Positions 33,944 through 46,671 are shown, numbered from the stretch's first letter. The stretch: DNA of 64,000 nt from Otatea glauca (GCA_036346275.1 CM070719.1:32951591-33015590); one strand, 5' to 3'. Notes: generated by a model not told the origin, from the sequence alone. Numbers and translations: made by a program.

Positions 33944-34946
33944 TGTATTAAAGTATCCGGATTTTCTCGTCCGTCAGTTTAGTGGAGCAATCTTGTTTGA
34001 TTTGCAATTTGTAGTGGATTTTTAGAAATTAGTTTACCGGAGGCTCATTTCCTTTAATTCCAGTCAAATAGAGGAAAGTTAATTTCTAAGGTGTTCTTGC
34101 TACTCCTCAAATAACGTAACACATGGTATAGAGTGGATATTGGCTAAACGCACGAACACGCATTCGAGTATTTTCGTGTGAAATTTTACTTGAGCATATT
34201 CGTTTTATGTATCTCTAGTCTTTTAGTATATTTGTCTCAAAATAAAATTTTGGAATAAAAATATTACGCATATTTTCAATATTTAGTTGAACCGAGTAGT
34301 ATATGTAATTCGATATAGTTTTTGACTTAAGATATCTTTGATTCAAAACTCAGCCGACGCAATAAAAAAACAATTACAACCTAGTTTCATTGCAGATCTT
34401 CGATTGGAGGGAGTCTACATTTAAATAGAATGGATGAATGAACTAGCAGATATATGTAACTCAGCCCTCTTCGTGTCGTATCTGATTGTGCAGATTCTAG
34501 ATTATAGAAGAAGCTACTTCTGACTAGGGGAAAATCAGGCCAGACTGCCTGCGCGTGGAGGTGGAGGGCGGGGCCAGTGAAAATCAGCTGACACTCGGAC
34601 TCTAATTTTATATAGAAAACAGCTTCTGCTTGTAAGAGAAAGTGTTCAAAACCCTTTCTCGATAAATAATCTAATTTTGTTTCGTTCCATAAGACGGAGA
34701 CTAGCTTCTCTTTTGCTTTTTTACCTGTGATTCTATCTACATCGATCTCGGGCTCTCGGCCGGTTCAGAACTTTGGATCTATGCATGTTTTGTTTGTTAT
34801 TTCTCGCTAGCTAGCTCGCTTTTGCTGATGGCAATGAGCTTGGATATGCATGTATGTCTGTCTGTTCTGGACTGCACGTACTACCTATAGCTATACACAC
34901 GCTGCTTTCGTAGGCTCCATTGTCTCGATTCTTGGGTGTATAGGCT

Positions 34947-34990
34947 CTCTTCTTCTTCTTCTTCTTCTTCTTCTTTTTCTTCTTCTTCCA
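34947..34990. repeat. (CTT)n microsatellite
   Basis: A run of TTC/CTT triplets with one T-rich interruption. The apparent poly-lysine open frame on the other strand is only this repeat. Confidence 0.95.
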
Positions 34991-35211
34991 GTAAGATGGT
35001 CTTTGATTGCCCTGGATGTGGGTAGATAGGATATAACTATCTATAGATTTAAGGTTATTTAATTGTTTGGTTGAGTTGATGAATGAAAAATGATCATCTA
35101 GTTTTTGTGAATATTCTCTCAAGATGCCGGATAGAGCCATCCTAAAAAAAAGCCGAATGGGCTCATTCAGTTTGTTGCAAGAAGAGGTGTATTCAGTCAT
35201 TCAAATTTCAC

Positions 35212-35395
35212 AAAAGTGTACTTAGTCAAATTCAAATTTCGACCAACTTATGGTCAAATTTTGTCTGAAAATTCAAATTTCGGTTAAATCTTGTCCTAAA
35301 AGTCAATTTTTTTCAAAAATTCAAATTTCAGTCAAATTTTGTTAAAAAAATCAAATTTTAGTCGAATTTTGTTCAAAAATTTCAAACCAAAATTC
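35212..35395. repeat. Degenerate TCAAATTT tandem repeat
   Basis: Repeated words such as TTCAAATTTC, GTCAAATTTTG and GTTCAAAAATT recur every 15 to 25 bp. The region is AT-rich and not coding. Confidence 0.65.
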
Positions 35396-35687
35396 AAAAC
35401 CTTGATCATAGCTAGTCCATCCAGCCTCATCCATCCAACTAAACTAAAAATTATCTCATCATATATCGACCCAACTAAATAGACACCTAGATGGCTTCAT
35501 CCCTACCAGGTTGGATGGCCATATTCTATCCAACCTCATCATGCAACCAAACGCACCCTAAAATCCCCCAAGAGCACAAGCTTGCAAGCCGTCTAAGTCC
35601 GCAGTCCAGATCGCAAGGGACCTCGCCACTGGACGTACCAATAACTCAACCGGATATTTCCGCTACACGTAGGATAGATTTCTCCTA

Positions 35688-36521
35688 TCTCTACTACTTC
35701 TAATTACGACTTGGTGGAAGCGGTCTGTTCTCCATACCCTCTCTTTTCTTCTATTCGCTCAGCCCGCCCCCACCCCCCTTTCCTTCTGTTCACTTAGCTC
35801 GCCCCCCGCCCGATCCGGATTCTCTCTATTTTATGAAAACATTACTGATCACATCTCCTTAAAATAGAAGGATTTTATTCATATCTCTTATAAATGAAAG
35901 AGTTTCCTCATCATATCCGGCTTGGATGGAATGACATACTCACCATATCCCATAATATGAAAATCCTATTTCATTGTATCTCATTCGGATGTAAATGCAG
36001 AGATTAAAAGGCAAGAATTGCATAATCAAATCACGTGATAATCCCGGAGATCACAAGGCACCGTATCATAGAGGCTTAACACTCACACGTCTGGCTGCCC
36101 TCTCCTTCACCTATAAAAGGTCACCTTCATCTCCATCATAAAAGACACGCAGGAAGAGACAGAGGAGAGGAAGACTCATACACACACAAGAAAAAGAGAG
36201 AAAGAAGCAATACAAAATATTTAAGGGGGGCGCAAGAAACGATATGGAAGGAGGCCAAGACTGCACTTGAGACAAAAGAGGAGGAGAAAAAAAAGAAAAA
36301 AAGACCAAATTCTTTAAAGTTGCTGTTGTACTATCATGTTGAGGCTTTTTAAAATTACAGTATCATGAATGATTAACTGATAATTTGAAGCACTCTTAAG
36401 TAGCTAATAAGTTTGCTTCATACATGTCTTTCTCATCAACCAATTTGGCTGTTGCTTTGAAAAACTTTTCTTAATAAGGTTGTTTGAGAATTTTCGTAGC
36501 AACGCACGGGCACTTAACTAG
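35688..36521. mobile_element. Candidate non-autonomous Helitron
   Basis: The left end reads TCTCTACTACTTCTAATTAC after an A, and the right end reads CGTAGCAACGCACGGGCAC with CTAG at 36518-36521. Both resemble termini of small grass Helitrons. The base after CTAG is A and not the expected T, and a clean terminal hairpin is not obvious. The interior has no helicase and no other coding sequence, but has a TATA-like TATAAAAGG at about 36113-36121. Confidence 0.5.
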
Positions 36522-37168
36522 ATAAGGCTTGTTTGGATGAAGGGGACCTAGGGTGATTTTATATTGTACATGGAATCCTCCTTCGTCCTCGGAGGAAATA
36601 TTCCCTATTGTAATTTAGAAAGAATAGGGATAAAAATTCCGACCAAAAAGAAAAGAAACAACGTCACGATTAAACAATGGCTAAAGATAGGGCAATGAAA
36701 AGCACATCAAATCAGAAACATTGTCCAGTATTGAATAACGTAACATATACACATCCTATATTGAATGAAATATATATATATATATATGAACACATTGGCT
36801 CCTGGTACGTTCATACAGAATTAAATATGCAGCAACAACTTTATTCACATGAATACATTGTCTCATATACCCTACGTTTTTCGACCATACAAAATATCAG
36901 CTCTGTACCATTGCATCTCTGAACATTCCAGCCGTTACATCTCAAGTCACTGCACACCGTCACCTAGCAAACATTGGCACAAATAGAATCAATAAAAGTT
37001 TATACTAGTACAGTAGTACTTAACTATAGATATATGTTAAAAAGTTACAGATAAGTGAATAACCAAACATATTAACATAAGATTCGTAGGACATGCTCAG
37101 GCAAAAATGAAAGAAAAAATGCAAGACTAGCTCCTAAAGATTTCATCATAGGGACTCTTAGCACATCT
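36522..37168. other. Intergenic sequence before the large CACTA element
   Basis: AT-rich, no gene recognised. It contains a TA microsatellite at 36771-36787. The final three bases TCT are the target duplication of the CACTA element. Confidence 0.6.
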
Positions 37169-37200
37169 CACTACTACAGAACAGCCAATCCTTATCGGCA

Positions 37201-37514
37201 TATCACTGCCGGTTAGGATTGAGCCGGCAGTGATAACGTATCTCTGCCGGTTCGAAAGTTAAGTTGGGGGGAGAACTTATCACTGCCGGTTCATGCAACC
37301 AACCGGCAGTAAAAAGCAAGATATCACCGCGGTTTGAGACAACAACCGCAGAGATATATCATCGCCGGTCGTTCTTAAACCGGCAGGGATACTTGCATTT
37401 TCACTGCCGGGTTAAAGCGAGGACCGGCAGTGATATTATCTTCCCGCGCAATATGTTTTTCACGCGCATTCAGAGCTTATCACTGCCGGTTCTGCGCAGA
37501 ACCGGCGATGATAA
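37201..37514. repeat. 5' subterminal repeat array of CACTA element
   Basis: Several copies of the unit TATCACTGCCGGTT and its complement AACCGGCAGTGATA alternate in orientation, often as short hairpins. In this superfamily such motifs are the binding sites of the element's accessory DNA-binding protein. Confidence 0.9.
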
Positions 37515-37519
37515 GTCTT

Positions 37520-37526
37520 TATATAA
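37520..37526 (+). promoter_or_regulatory. TATA box of CACTA transposase gene
   Basis: TATATAA directly follows the subterminal array and precedes the leader hairpin and the transposase start by about 590 bp. Confidence 0.5.
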
Positions 37527-37547
37527 TCGAGACCCACGCCTCGACCG

Positions 37548-37586
37548 ATCGAGCAAAGACAGAGAGACGCTCTGTCTTTGCTCGAT
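37548..37586 (+). other. Perfect hairpin in transposase leader
   Basis: Two 17-base arms (37548-37564 and 37570-37586) are perfect complements around a 5-base loop AGACG. It lies about 22 bp after the TATA box and so at the very start of the expected transcript. Confidence 0.8.
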
Positions 37587-37689
37587 TTGTAGATTGCAAC
37601 GATCTGCTTTAGAAAAATTTGTTAAAATTTGTATTGTGCTTCTTTTCGAGGTTAGTAATTTGATCTCTATTTTTGTAAATAATAAAAAA

Positions 37690-38085
37690 TTGCCACGTGG
37701 ATTTTTACATAATGAAAAAAGGTGTATTTTCAAATGTTGAAATAATAAAAACTTGTTAGATGGATATTTACCTAATAAAAAAATGTTGATATATTTTAAT
37801 GTACTGAAAGTATATCTTAAGTACTTACAATTTTTTCCAATTTTGTAAATAATAAGGAATTGCAAAATGGATATTGACGCAATGAAAAAAAGATTGATAT
37901 ATTTTGATATAGTCTAAATACATCCTAACTATTTACAATTATTTTCATTTTTTACAATACTAAAAAATTGCTATATGGATATTTACATAACGGGAAAAGG
38001 TTGATGTATTTTAATATAGTCAAAATTGCTACATATGTTTTTAAATCTAATTGTTTACAATTATTTGTTATTTGCAATTATATGC
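37690..38085 (+). repeat. Degenerate tandem repeats in leader intron
   Basis: Four related AT-rich units begin near 37690, 37752, 37858 and 37966. Each has a TGGATATTTAC-like segment followed by AAAAAGGTTGATATATTTT-like sequence. The last two starts are about 108 bp apart. The region probably is an intron between the leader exon and the transposase ATG. Confidence 0.6.
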
Positions 38086-38115
38086 GTATGTAATGTTTGA
38101 TTTAATTAATTGTAG

Positions 38116-41100
38116 ATGGACCGAAGGTGGATGTATGACACGGACCGTTGTGGGGCAGAGCTTTTTAATGGTGTGAGTTATTTTCTAAACGTGGCTGTGG
38201 CGCTAAGTCGAAGAATCATGCGGACTACATGTGCTGTCCATGCGTTGACCGCAAAAATCGGTAGTTTTTCTACCATAGAGTCGATCGTGCACACTTGCTT
38301 GAAGAGGTTTCAAGGTGGCTATACTGTTGGACCAAGCACGCGAAGATGAGATTGTACATGAAGGGCAACACATTATTGAAGATGACGGAGACAACGGTAT
38401 GACGGCAGATTGAAGATCGTTGTCGGCGACCACGACGAAGATCCGGATCAAATGTTGCGTGATGGGGAGGAGACTTCACGAGTGAAAGAGAGTTTCAAAA
38501 GTTCCAACATATGGTGCAGGACTCCACGACACCATTGTACCCAGTGCAAAGAGGAGCACAAAAATTGCGGGCCGTGCTTACACTCTGCGCAGCTTGAAGG
38601 CAAGCAATGGTTGGTCCGATAAGAGCTTCACCGAGCTCTTACGTCTCTTAGGGATTTGCTTCGGAGGGTAACGTGTTGCCTACAAGTGCGTGCCGGGCCA
38701 AGCGGGTTGTTTGCCGTTGGGAATGGAAGTACAAAGGATACACGCATGTCCAAGCGATTGCATGTTGTATCGCAATGAGTTTGCGGACTTGGATGGTTGT
38801 CTTTGTTTGCAAAGCAAAGCGGTATAAGGGCAACAATGATGACATCGATAATGAAGATGTCGGGGTGAAGCGTAAGAAGATGAGATCTCCCCGTAAGGTG
38901 GTGTGGTATTTTCCTATAATTCCCCGTCTGAATCGATTGTTTGCGAACAAAAGGCATGCCCAATTGCTACGATGGCACGCCAAGAGCGTAAAACGATGGA
39001 ATGCTCAGACACCCTGCTGACTCTGTGCAATGGAGGAACATCGATAGAAAATATAAGAAGCACTTTGCATATGATGTAAGGAATATAAGGTTCGGGTTGA
39101 GTACGGATGGGATGAATCCTTTCGGTAACATGAGCAGTCGTCATAGCACTTGGCGGTAACTCTATGTATCTACAACCTTCCTCCTTGGCTTTGTATGAAG
39201 CGGAAGTACATTATGATGCCACTCTTGATCCAAGGGCCGAGCAACCCGCAACGATATCGATGTGTACCTCAAACCATTGGTTGAAGATCTTCTAATCTTG
39301 TGGAGCGATGGAGTACGGGTATGGGATGAGTATAAAGAGAGAACTTTATCCTCGCGCATTGTTGTTCGTAACCATCAATGATTACCCCGCCTTGGTAACT
39401 GTCGGACAGACGACAAAAGGCTTCAATGGATCGTCCAATGCTTAGATGGTACAGACTAGTCGGTGGTCAAGAACTGTCGAAAAATGTCTTACATGCGGCA
39501 TCGTAGGTTCCTCCGCAAGGATCACCCATACCGCAATAATAAGAAAGCTTTTGATGGGACAAAGGAGACCGCTTTAGCTCAGAAGAATCACATCGAGAGA
39601 GATATTTGCAGTGTAAGGGATCTTAAAATTATTCACGGAAAGGGAGCAGGCAGTACATCTATCCCGAGTTCCCGTGATAAGGCTCCTTTGTGGAAAAAGA
39701 GATCAGTATTTTGGGTCCTACCTTACTGGCAGCACTTAGAAGTGCGACACGCAATCGACGTCATGCACATAGAGAAGAGCGTGTGTGACAAATTGCTTGG
39801 TATCTTCTTGGATATACAGCAAAACAAAAGATACTCTCCAAGCACGGATGGACCTTGAAGATATGAAACTCGGGAAGGAGCTGCATCACGAGACATGGAT
39901 ACAGGGAAAAAGTACCTTCCCGCACTGCTACACTCAAAGCAAGAAAGAAAAATTAGCTTTGTGCGAATGCTTGCACGGAGTGAAAGTTCCGTCCGGATAC
40001 TCGCCAACATAAAGAGACTAGTCTCAATGAAAGACTTAAAATTAATTGGTATGAAGTCTCACGATTGCCACGTGATGATGACGCAGATGCTTCCAATTGC
40101 GATTAGGGGTGTTACGCGGAGAAAGTCCGAGACCCAATTGTGAAGTTGTATTCATTCTTCAACGCGATTTCACGAAGGCCATCGATCCATTGAAACTAGA
40201 TAAGCTACAGGAAGAAGTGGTCCACACTCTCTGCAGCTCGAGATGTGTTTCCCTCCATCTTTTTGATATTATGGTCCATCTCATTGTTCACATCGTGAAA
40301 GAGATCTGATTCTAGGTCCGTGTTTCTACATCGATGTATCCTTTTGAGAGGTTCATGGGGTCATAAAGAAATATGTTCGTAATAACGACATCGGCCGGAA
40401 GGTTGCATTGCAGATGGTTGGGGAACCGAGGAGGTCATTGAGTTCTGCGTTGATTACATGGATCTCAAACCGATTGGTGTGCCTACATCACGACATAAGG
40501 GTAGGCTACAGGGAAAAGGGACCTTTGGCAGAAATCACTCCGTACAAACAATCTAGCTTCATTCACACAAGCACATTTCGCAGCCTGGACAATCGGTTGT
40601 GGGGCCCGTATGTCAACATGCACAAGAGCATGCTATCTAGAACAAACCCAACGAAGTCGAGGGTTGGATCGCGAGAGAGCGTAGACATAACCGGCGATTG
40701 GTTGCGTAGGCACATGATGCATACGGAGACAGAGTGCGCTCAGTTGAAAGTGTTGGCTCAAGGACCGTCCACTACAATTCGGACATTCCAAGGATACGAT
40801 ATAAATGGTTTTACTTTTTATACAAGAGCACAAGATAAAAAGAGCACCAACCAAAACAGCGGTATCCGTACAGATGCCTACGACAGCAACGGAGATAGGA
40901 AAACCTACTACGGATTCATAGAAGAGATTTGGGAGCTTGATTACGGACCTTTGAAGGTCCCTCTCTTTCGGTGCCAATGGGTAAGACTTCCAAGGGGCAT
41001 GAACATCGACAAGTACGGTATCACTACCGTGGACCTAAAACTGGTCGGATACAGAGAAGAACCATTCGTACTTGCTAATTGTGTTACACAAATCTTTTTT

Positions 41101-41313
41101 GTATCCGATCCAGCTAACAAGGAGCGCCACGTGGTTATTCAAGGAAAAAGAAGGATTGTCGGGGTTGAGAATGTTGTCGACGAGGAAGAGTACAACCAAT
41201 TCGATGAGCTTCCTCCTTTCGGAGAGGACGTTGACCTCGGTCTCATGGAAGAGAGTGAGGACGAAGTTACATACATACGCCGCGATCATGACGAAGGTCG
41301 AATCGTAGCTTAG
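38116..41313 (+). pseudogene. CACTA transposase (TNP2/TnpD type)
   Basis: The start is the typical N-terminal transposase-associated motif MDRRWMYDTDR at 38116. Recognisable blocks follow in order: FSTIESIVHT near 38270, CPVCKAKRYK-like residues near 38810, the KVVWYFPIIPRLNRLFAN block near 38895, GMNPFGNMSS near 39110, ATINDYPALG-type residues near 39375, LPYWQHLEVRHAIDVMHIEK near 39720, SHDCHVMMTQMLPIAIRG near 40060 and MVHLIVHIVKEI near 40270. The C-terminal third is one long open frame (40408-41313) with MHTETECAQLKVL and QCQWVRLP-like residues. At least six frameshifts break the first two thirds. It is close to full length but not functional as written. Confidence 0.9.
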
Positions 41314-41766
41314 TTGTCCTAATTAAATACATTTTATTTTTCTGATATGTAACAATTAATGTATTCTTTTGTCATATGTATCAATTTGTGTGAATTCAAC
41401 TTCATCTGTGTTTTTTGTATTTGTGTGAATTTTTGAAGCGATGGTTGGTCTCTGCATTTGTTTGAATTTAAATCAAATATTACATGTCCTCAAGTATTCT
41501 TCCAAAATTTCGGAAAATTTGGATAAAAATTGATAGGATTTCAAAACAATCAAGAATTTGAATTTTTTATTTTGAAATATTAAAACTATGAAAACAGTGA
41601 GCACTCTGGATTTTATAATTTTACAACTTTGTTAAAACTTAGGGAAATATTTAAATCAAATATTACATATCTCAAGAATTCCTCCAAAAATTTGGATAAA
41701 AATTGATAGGATTTAAAAACTCCCAAAGCAATCATCCTTTGAAAACTTTGACATAATTGATGGAGC

Positions 41767-42128
41767 TTATCACTGCGGTTGTATCATTAAGCGGCGGTGA
41801 AGTGCTTTATCACCGCCGTTTGTAGTATTAACCCGACGGTGATAATCAAGTATTACTTGCCGGTTTTGTTTTGAACCGCAGTGATAAATCTTTCACCGCC
41901 GTGTAGAAACAACGGCGGTGATAATGTATTATCACCGCCGGTTGACATTGAACCGAAGCGGATATAAGTTTTCACCGCCGTTGAGATTGAACCGGCAGTG
42001 ATAAATACTTCCACTGCCGGGTTGAGCTTGAACCGGCAGTGATAATTCAACTATCACTGCCGGTTCTCTTTATTATCCGGCAGTGATAGTTTATCACTGC
42101 CGGTTTTTGTGTTGACCCGGCAGTGATA
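41767..42128. repeat. Internal subterminal-type repeat array
   Basis: Many copies of TATCACTGCCGGTT and related CACCGCCGTT words in both orientations lie in the middle of the element, between its two genes. This type of array normally sits only at the two ends. Confidence 0.9.
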
Positions 42129-42137
42129 CTCTAACCC

Positions 42138-42143
42138 TATAAA
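42138..42143 (+). promoter_or_regulatory. TATA box upstream of second CACTA gene
   Basis: TATAAA directly follows the internal array and precedes a CCGCCGTCGCC-rich leader (42150-42380). The order array, TATA, GC-rich leader is the same as at the left end of the small CACTA element at 60927. Confidence 0.5.
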
Positions 42144-43445
42144 TTCGAACGCCGCGCCACTCAGCCCCTCATTTCCCCTTCAACCAGACGCCGCCACTTC
42201 GTCTCCTCGCATCGCCCCGCCGTCGCCCCGCATCTCCCCGGCCGTCGCCTCGACCTCACCGCCCGGACCTCACTGCCCCGCCGTCGCCCGAACCTCACCG
42301 ACCCGCCGTCGCCGCGACCGCATCGCCTCGGCCGTCGCCCCGCCGTTCTTTGCTTCGGTAATGACCCGCCGTCGCCCCGCCGTGCATATGTTTATTGCTA
42401 TATGTTTGATTTGTGCCGAGAGACAATTGGAGTAAGCTTTCATGTCTCCTTTTCCTGACCTTCATTTGTGCAAATTCTCGTGATTTCTCGAAGTAATAAT
42501 GGACAATGCAAATACTACTAGTACTATGGATGAATGAGATGCTTCTTGTTTATCTTTGCCTGTCTTGCAAAAAAATTTTTGTTAATACTTTGTACTTTCA
42601 CATTGTGTGATGTGGCTCACCCTTTTGGGGACCAAGGAAGATGTGGTGCTCAAGACTCATCAGACTATGTCGTCAGACGCGTATGTATGCTCGGTCCTTC
42701 GTGAAGGTAGAGGCAATGCGGATCCGCTATCATTTGCAAGCTTCCTCATGCGGCTACAAGAATTTGATGTAATTTTTGGCGGATCAACGAGCCAAGAAAT
42801 AGATAGAAAAACCTCTAATAACTGCAAAACTTTGTTATAGAAAATTAGCCGTAAGTGCTAGTAGTAGCAAATATTTTTCTTATCTAAACTTCAGAGTAGC
42901 CAATGGAGTATGACGAGATCTCCCGCGACACCTCGCACTATGCAACTTCTTCGAGGGAATCCAAAATTACAACGTATTCAAATGGTGAATAAATACTAAA
43001 TTTAGTGGGGCACTTATGTTTATTGCTATATGTTTGATATGTGTATGTGTCCTTCAAGGATGTTTGTGTATACAGATAAAAAATATATGTGTGTACATGT
43101 TCTTTAAAGATGTGTATTATTGAGTACTCCTTTCAATAAACATGCCATGTAGCTTTCTATTTAGTAGAATTGCTTGATTTAGTTTGGAATTTGGGGCAAG
43201 CGTGATACAATTATAAAGAGTCTGTAATGACGTAATTATAAAGAAAAATGAAAGAGAGCAACACTTCAACTGACCATTCTCAATTTCAAGTAGTTCTCTA
43301 CAATATTAATGTAAAGATGTACATGTGTATGTATCTCGGGATATGTAAACATCCTTTCACGGGATTAACTTTAATGTCAATCCTCGCTTGTATGTGTATT
43401 TCAAAAGTGACCTTGTTAATTGGAAATTTTCAACAAACTTGCTAG

Positions 43446-46400
43446 GAATGGCCTCCGACGAAGGACAAGTGCCGAGGGAGTTGGGCCTCAAATATGGACG
43501 AAGGAGGAAGGGTAGCCCGAATAATAGCCCAACGTCCTATCTCGAACCCGCAGGATCCAGCCATGGACCAACTTGACGATACTCACGTAAGCGAGGTAAA
43601 GTTTTAGTACACTGTGGTTCCCAAAACATGGTAGGCTCAGACGACTAATAATTTAGAAGATCAATTTGTAGGCTCAAAGGCCCGATCAACGAAGGCGCAT
43701 GCAAGTCGTGGTCCGAACAAGATGCCTAAGGGAATTTTTAACATAGTGGAGCTCTCGCAATCGGGAACCCGCTATACCGAAGTCATCATTGGGGCGTCAG
43801 ACAGACTGCTGAGGGTTATTGCTAGGGATGATGTGCCCATCGCCTATAGATCATGGATTGGTCATGAGGTGACCAATGGGTGGTACCTAATGAGTCAAGA
43901 ACTCTTTATGGGACAAGTGAAACAAGTTTTCCAGTTCCCCAAGGGACCAAGTGGTTGCAAAGAAACGAGCACTCAGATCATGTGCATCGCGTGGAAGAAT
44001 TGGAAGACAGACACTAAACAAGAATTATGTGAAAAGAATGAAACACCGAATTTTGACACGCACTCAAAGTTAAGGGAGTTCGGGATGAATTTGTGGCGTA
44101 TAAGAGGTCTCAAGAAGCTCACATAGTAAGTGAAAGGAACAAAGCAAACGCGATAAGAATATTCACCCTCACGGACTAGGAGCAGGAGGGTACGTGAAGA
44201 AAATACCAAAGATGGGATCGGTCCGAACAAGAAATGACCCGCAAGGGTATAATTCTCGCAACGCCGCTTAAGCGAAAGATCGGCAATCGGTTGCTTGGGA
44301 GGGGTGCTTCTATCTCCGATGATGGCGGCTTAAGCTTCGTAACCGATAGAGAGCGAGAAGTGTTGCGCAGAATCACGTATACTCACTCGCAGCCTTCCCA
44401 AGGATCTTTCGCGCCACGAAGGGAGAATGACGAGCTAACCATAGCCCTTGGTAACAAGGAGCATCTAGGTCGCACTAGAGGAGTTGGTTTGGTCACGTGG
44501 AAAGAAGCCTTCCCCGCAGACGCATGGATGTACAAACGTTCAAAGAGATTAAGAGAAGATCAACTGAACGCCGATAAAAGATCTTTCACGAGCGCTAGAG
44601 GAACAAAGATCGAACTAGATAAGGCCGTGGAGCAAGCCGCATGAAGCTCTCTCGACCACGACCGCCACCCGGTGAAAGCCCCGAGCTCCTCGGTCCGGTG
44701 CTCGTAAGAGCACCAAGGTCCACGTGGATTCCCAAGAGCATGGACTGCGTTTTCGTGGATGACATCAAAGAACCGACACCGCAAGCTACATTTGGCCGCA
44801 CATGGCATTACCATAAAGGTGGCCGAGGCGTGGCTTGGCCATGCCAGAGTCACGGACTTTGCAATCGCCGCCCGATACCGCAGGATTCGCCAGGTCGGTG
44901 GGCGGTGTCGTCCACAATACCGAAAAATGGAGGTAGAGATCCTCGCGAGGATGGGAACAAAAGCTAGGAGAAAACGTGAATGGCTTCTCGCGTGGCGCAA
45001 GAGCTTGATTAAGTTTGGCTCGGACGATGAGGGCGACGACGATGATGATCACCGCACTTCCACACGAGACCTCCGCCCTTCGCCGCCAACCGGAAAAGTC
45101 CAACTCCTCCGCCGGCACCAACCGAGAAAAAGCCCGACTCCTCCGCCAAAATCAGAAAGAATCGAACAACGGAACATCTCGTGATCGGCACCGTCCTCGA
45201 AGAAATCTCAACCATCTGTGAACCCAGGACAACCACAAAAGAAACTATCAGCTGACATGACTGAGGAAGAGCGAAAAAATCATGTAAGCGCCTGCGTAGC
45301 ATCTCACTTTAAAAAGGTGCCATCAAGTAAGAAGACTAAAGTTGATGCTGACACGCAAAAGTTTTTCTTGAGTATGGCAAAAGTGCAAAAGACGGGGCAG
45401 GCTTCTGAACCTTGCAAAATATCGGACTACGAGCGCATATCCGTAGCGCAAGATTTGCAGCGCTAGTGCCGACATCGCTAAAGCCGGATGCTCAAGCGGA
45501 TGATGTTCAAGTAGATGCTCTGCGCAAGGTCTCGTGGAAGTTTGTTATGGGAAACCGCCGGTTGAACCAAATCATTTCGACAACCTTACAACTCAATCAT
45601 GGCGCGGCCCATCGCTGGTACATGCAAAGCGATCCAACGATGGTATGGAGGCGTTCCCGATCGGATACTGAGCAAGACTTTCACAATGGGGATAACATCT
45701 GCTGGGTTCTTTTCACTGAGTCAGATATGTTGTACCAAAGAAGATGCCCCGGACGTGAACATACTTAGACTATGGACTTTGTAAGTCCACAAGATATCGC
45801 TGAGCATTTCAGCATCGCTTAATTGCATCTCTAACTTCTTTCTTATGTAGAATGGAGGCACGTACATGTAGAAGAAATAACAATGACAATCTAGCATTCC
45901 TAGATCCGGCTCACAACAGAAACTTGTGAACGATAATCCACGATTCGTTGAAGACTATTTATTTAATACTTTTTGAAGCCGCAATACAAAACCTCGTACT
46001 TTTACCCTATAACTTCAAGCACGATCTCCGACTTCTAATATCGCTTTTACTATTTTTGCGTAACACGCACGATGTGGGAGTAATTAACTACGCTGACATA
46101 TATGTGCAGTTTCACTGGGTCCTCCTCGTCATCCAGCTTAGATACTAGCGAGATTTTTGTCTTGGACTCGGAGAAAACAAACTAATCTGTACCAAGACCT
46201 TTGGGACATGTTTGAGCAATGTAAACTCGATCGCTATGCTATTACTCTAGCAAAATTCCATTCTATTGCATTCAAGTTTAATTACTACTCAAAATCATTC
46301 ACGGGGCTTTCGCACGATCTCGCAAGAAAAGTGTTCGCATCGTCCATACCGGAAAATTTTTGAAATAATAAATGACTTCCATGCATGAAGCAGAACCCTA

Positions 46401-46671
46401 AACAATTTATGTGCATTCTATGTATGTACAAATATGCATTCAATTGTCACGAGAGTGTCGGCTATAACGGCCATGGTACGTAATTACACTTTGATGCCCT
46501 TTTTTATTTAACAAATATCATCATTAAGTAACTTCCTTTTTTGTTCAAAAACAGCGCTCCAAACTGAGAACCAATAAGTTATTGCTGACAGAAATTATAG
46601 CAATTCAAGAACAGATCGCCGGATTCATTCATGATGAGATCATCAATCCAAACGGCGAGTTCCACGAGTAG
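43446..46671 (+). pseudogene. Second CACTA gene: En/Spm-type domain plus Ulp1-like protease tail
   Basis: The first exon starts MASDEGQVPREL after an acceptor-like TTGCTAG and ends at about 43596. A short intron of about 75 bp ends TTTGTAG near 43670. RGPNKMPKGIF and a block typical of the plant En/Spm second protein follow (43700-44130), then SISDDGGLSFVTDREREVL and KEHLGRTRGVGLVTW near 44300-44500. Near the end FHWVLLVIQL (46110-46140), then EIFVLDSRRK about 10 residues later in another frame, resemble the His and Asp of C48 (Ulp1, SUMO protease) domains. The final segment IQEQIAGFIHDEIINPNGEFHE ends at TAG 46669-46671. The catalytic Cys is not clear. Several frameshifts are present. Confidence 0.65.

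Larger units (their letters stand above)
33944..35687. other. Intergenic AT-rich sequence, no gene recognised
   Basis: This stretch holds two low-complexity tracts listed separately and, near 35546-35562, CAACCAAACGCACCCTAA, which looks like one terminus of a Tourist-like MITE whose partner I did not find. No domain-bearing frame is visible. Confidence 0.5.

Noticed and set aside
34947..34990. Lysine-rich protein on the minus strand
   Set aside because: It is a (CTT)n microsatellite read on the other strand.
36771..36787. TA run as a regulatory element
   Set aside because: It is a plain TA microsatellite with no adjacent gene.
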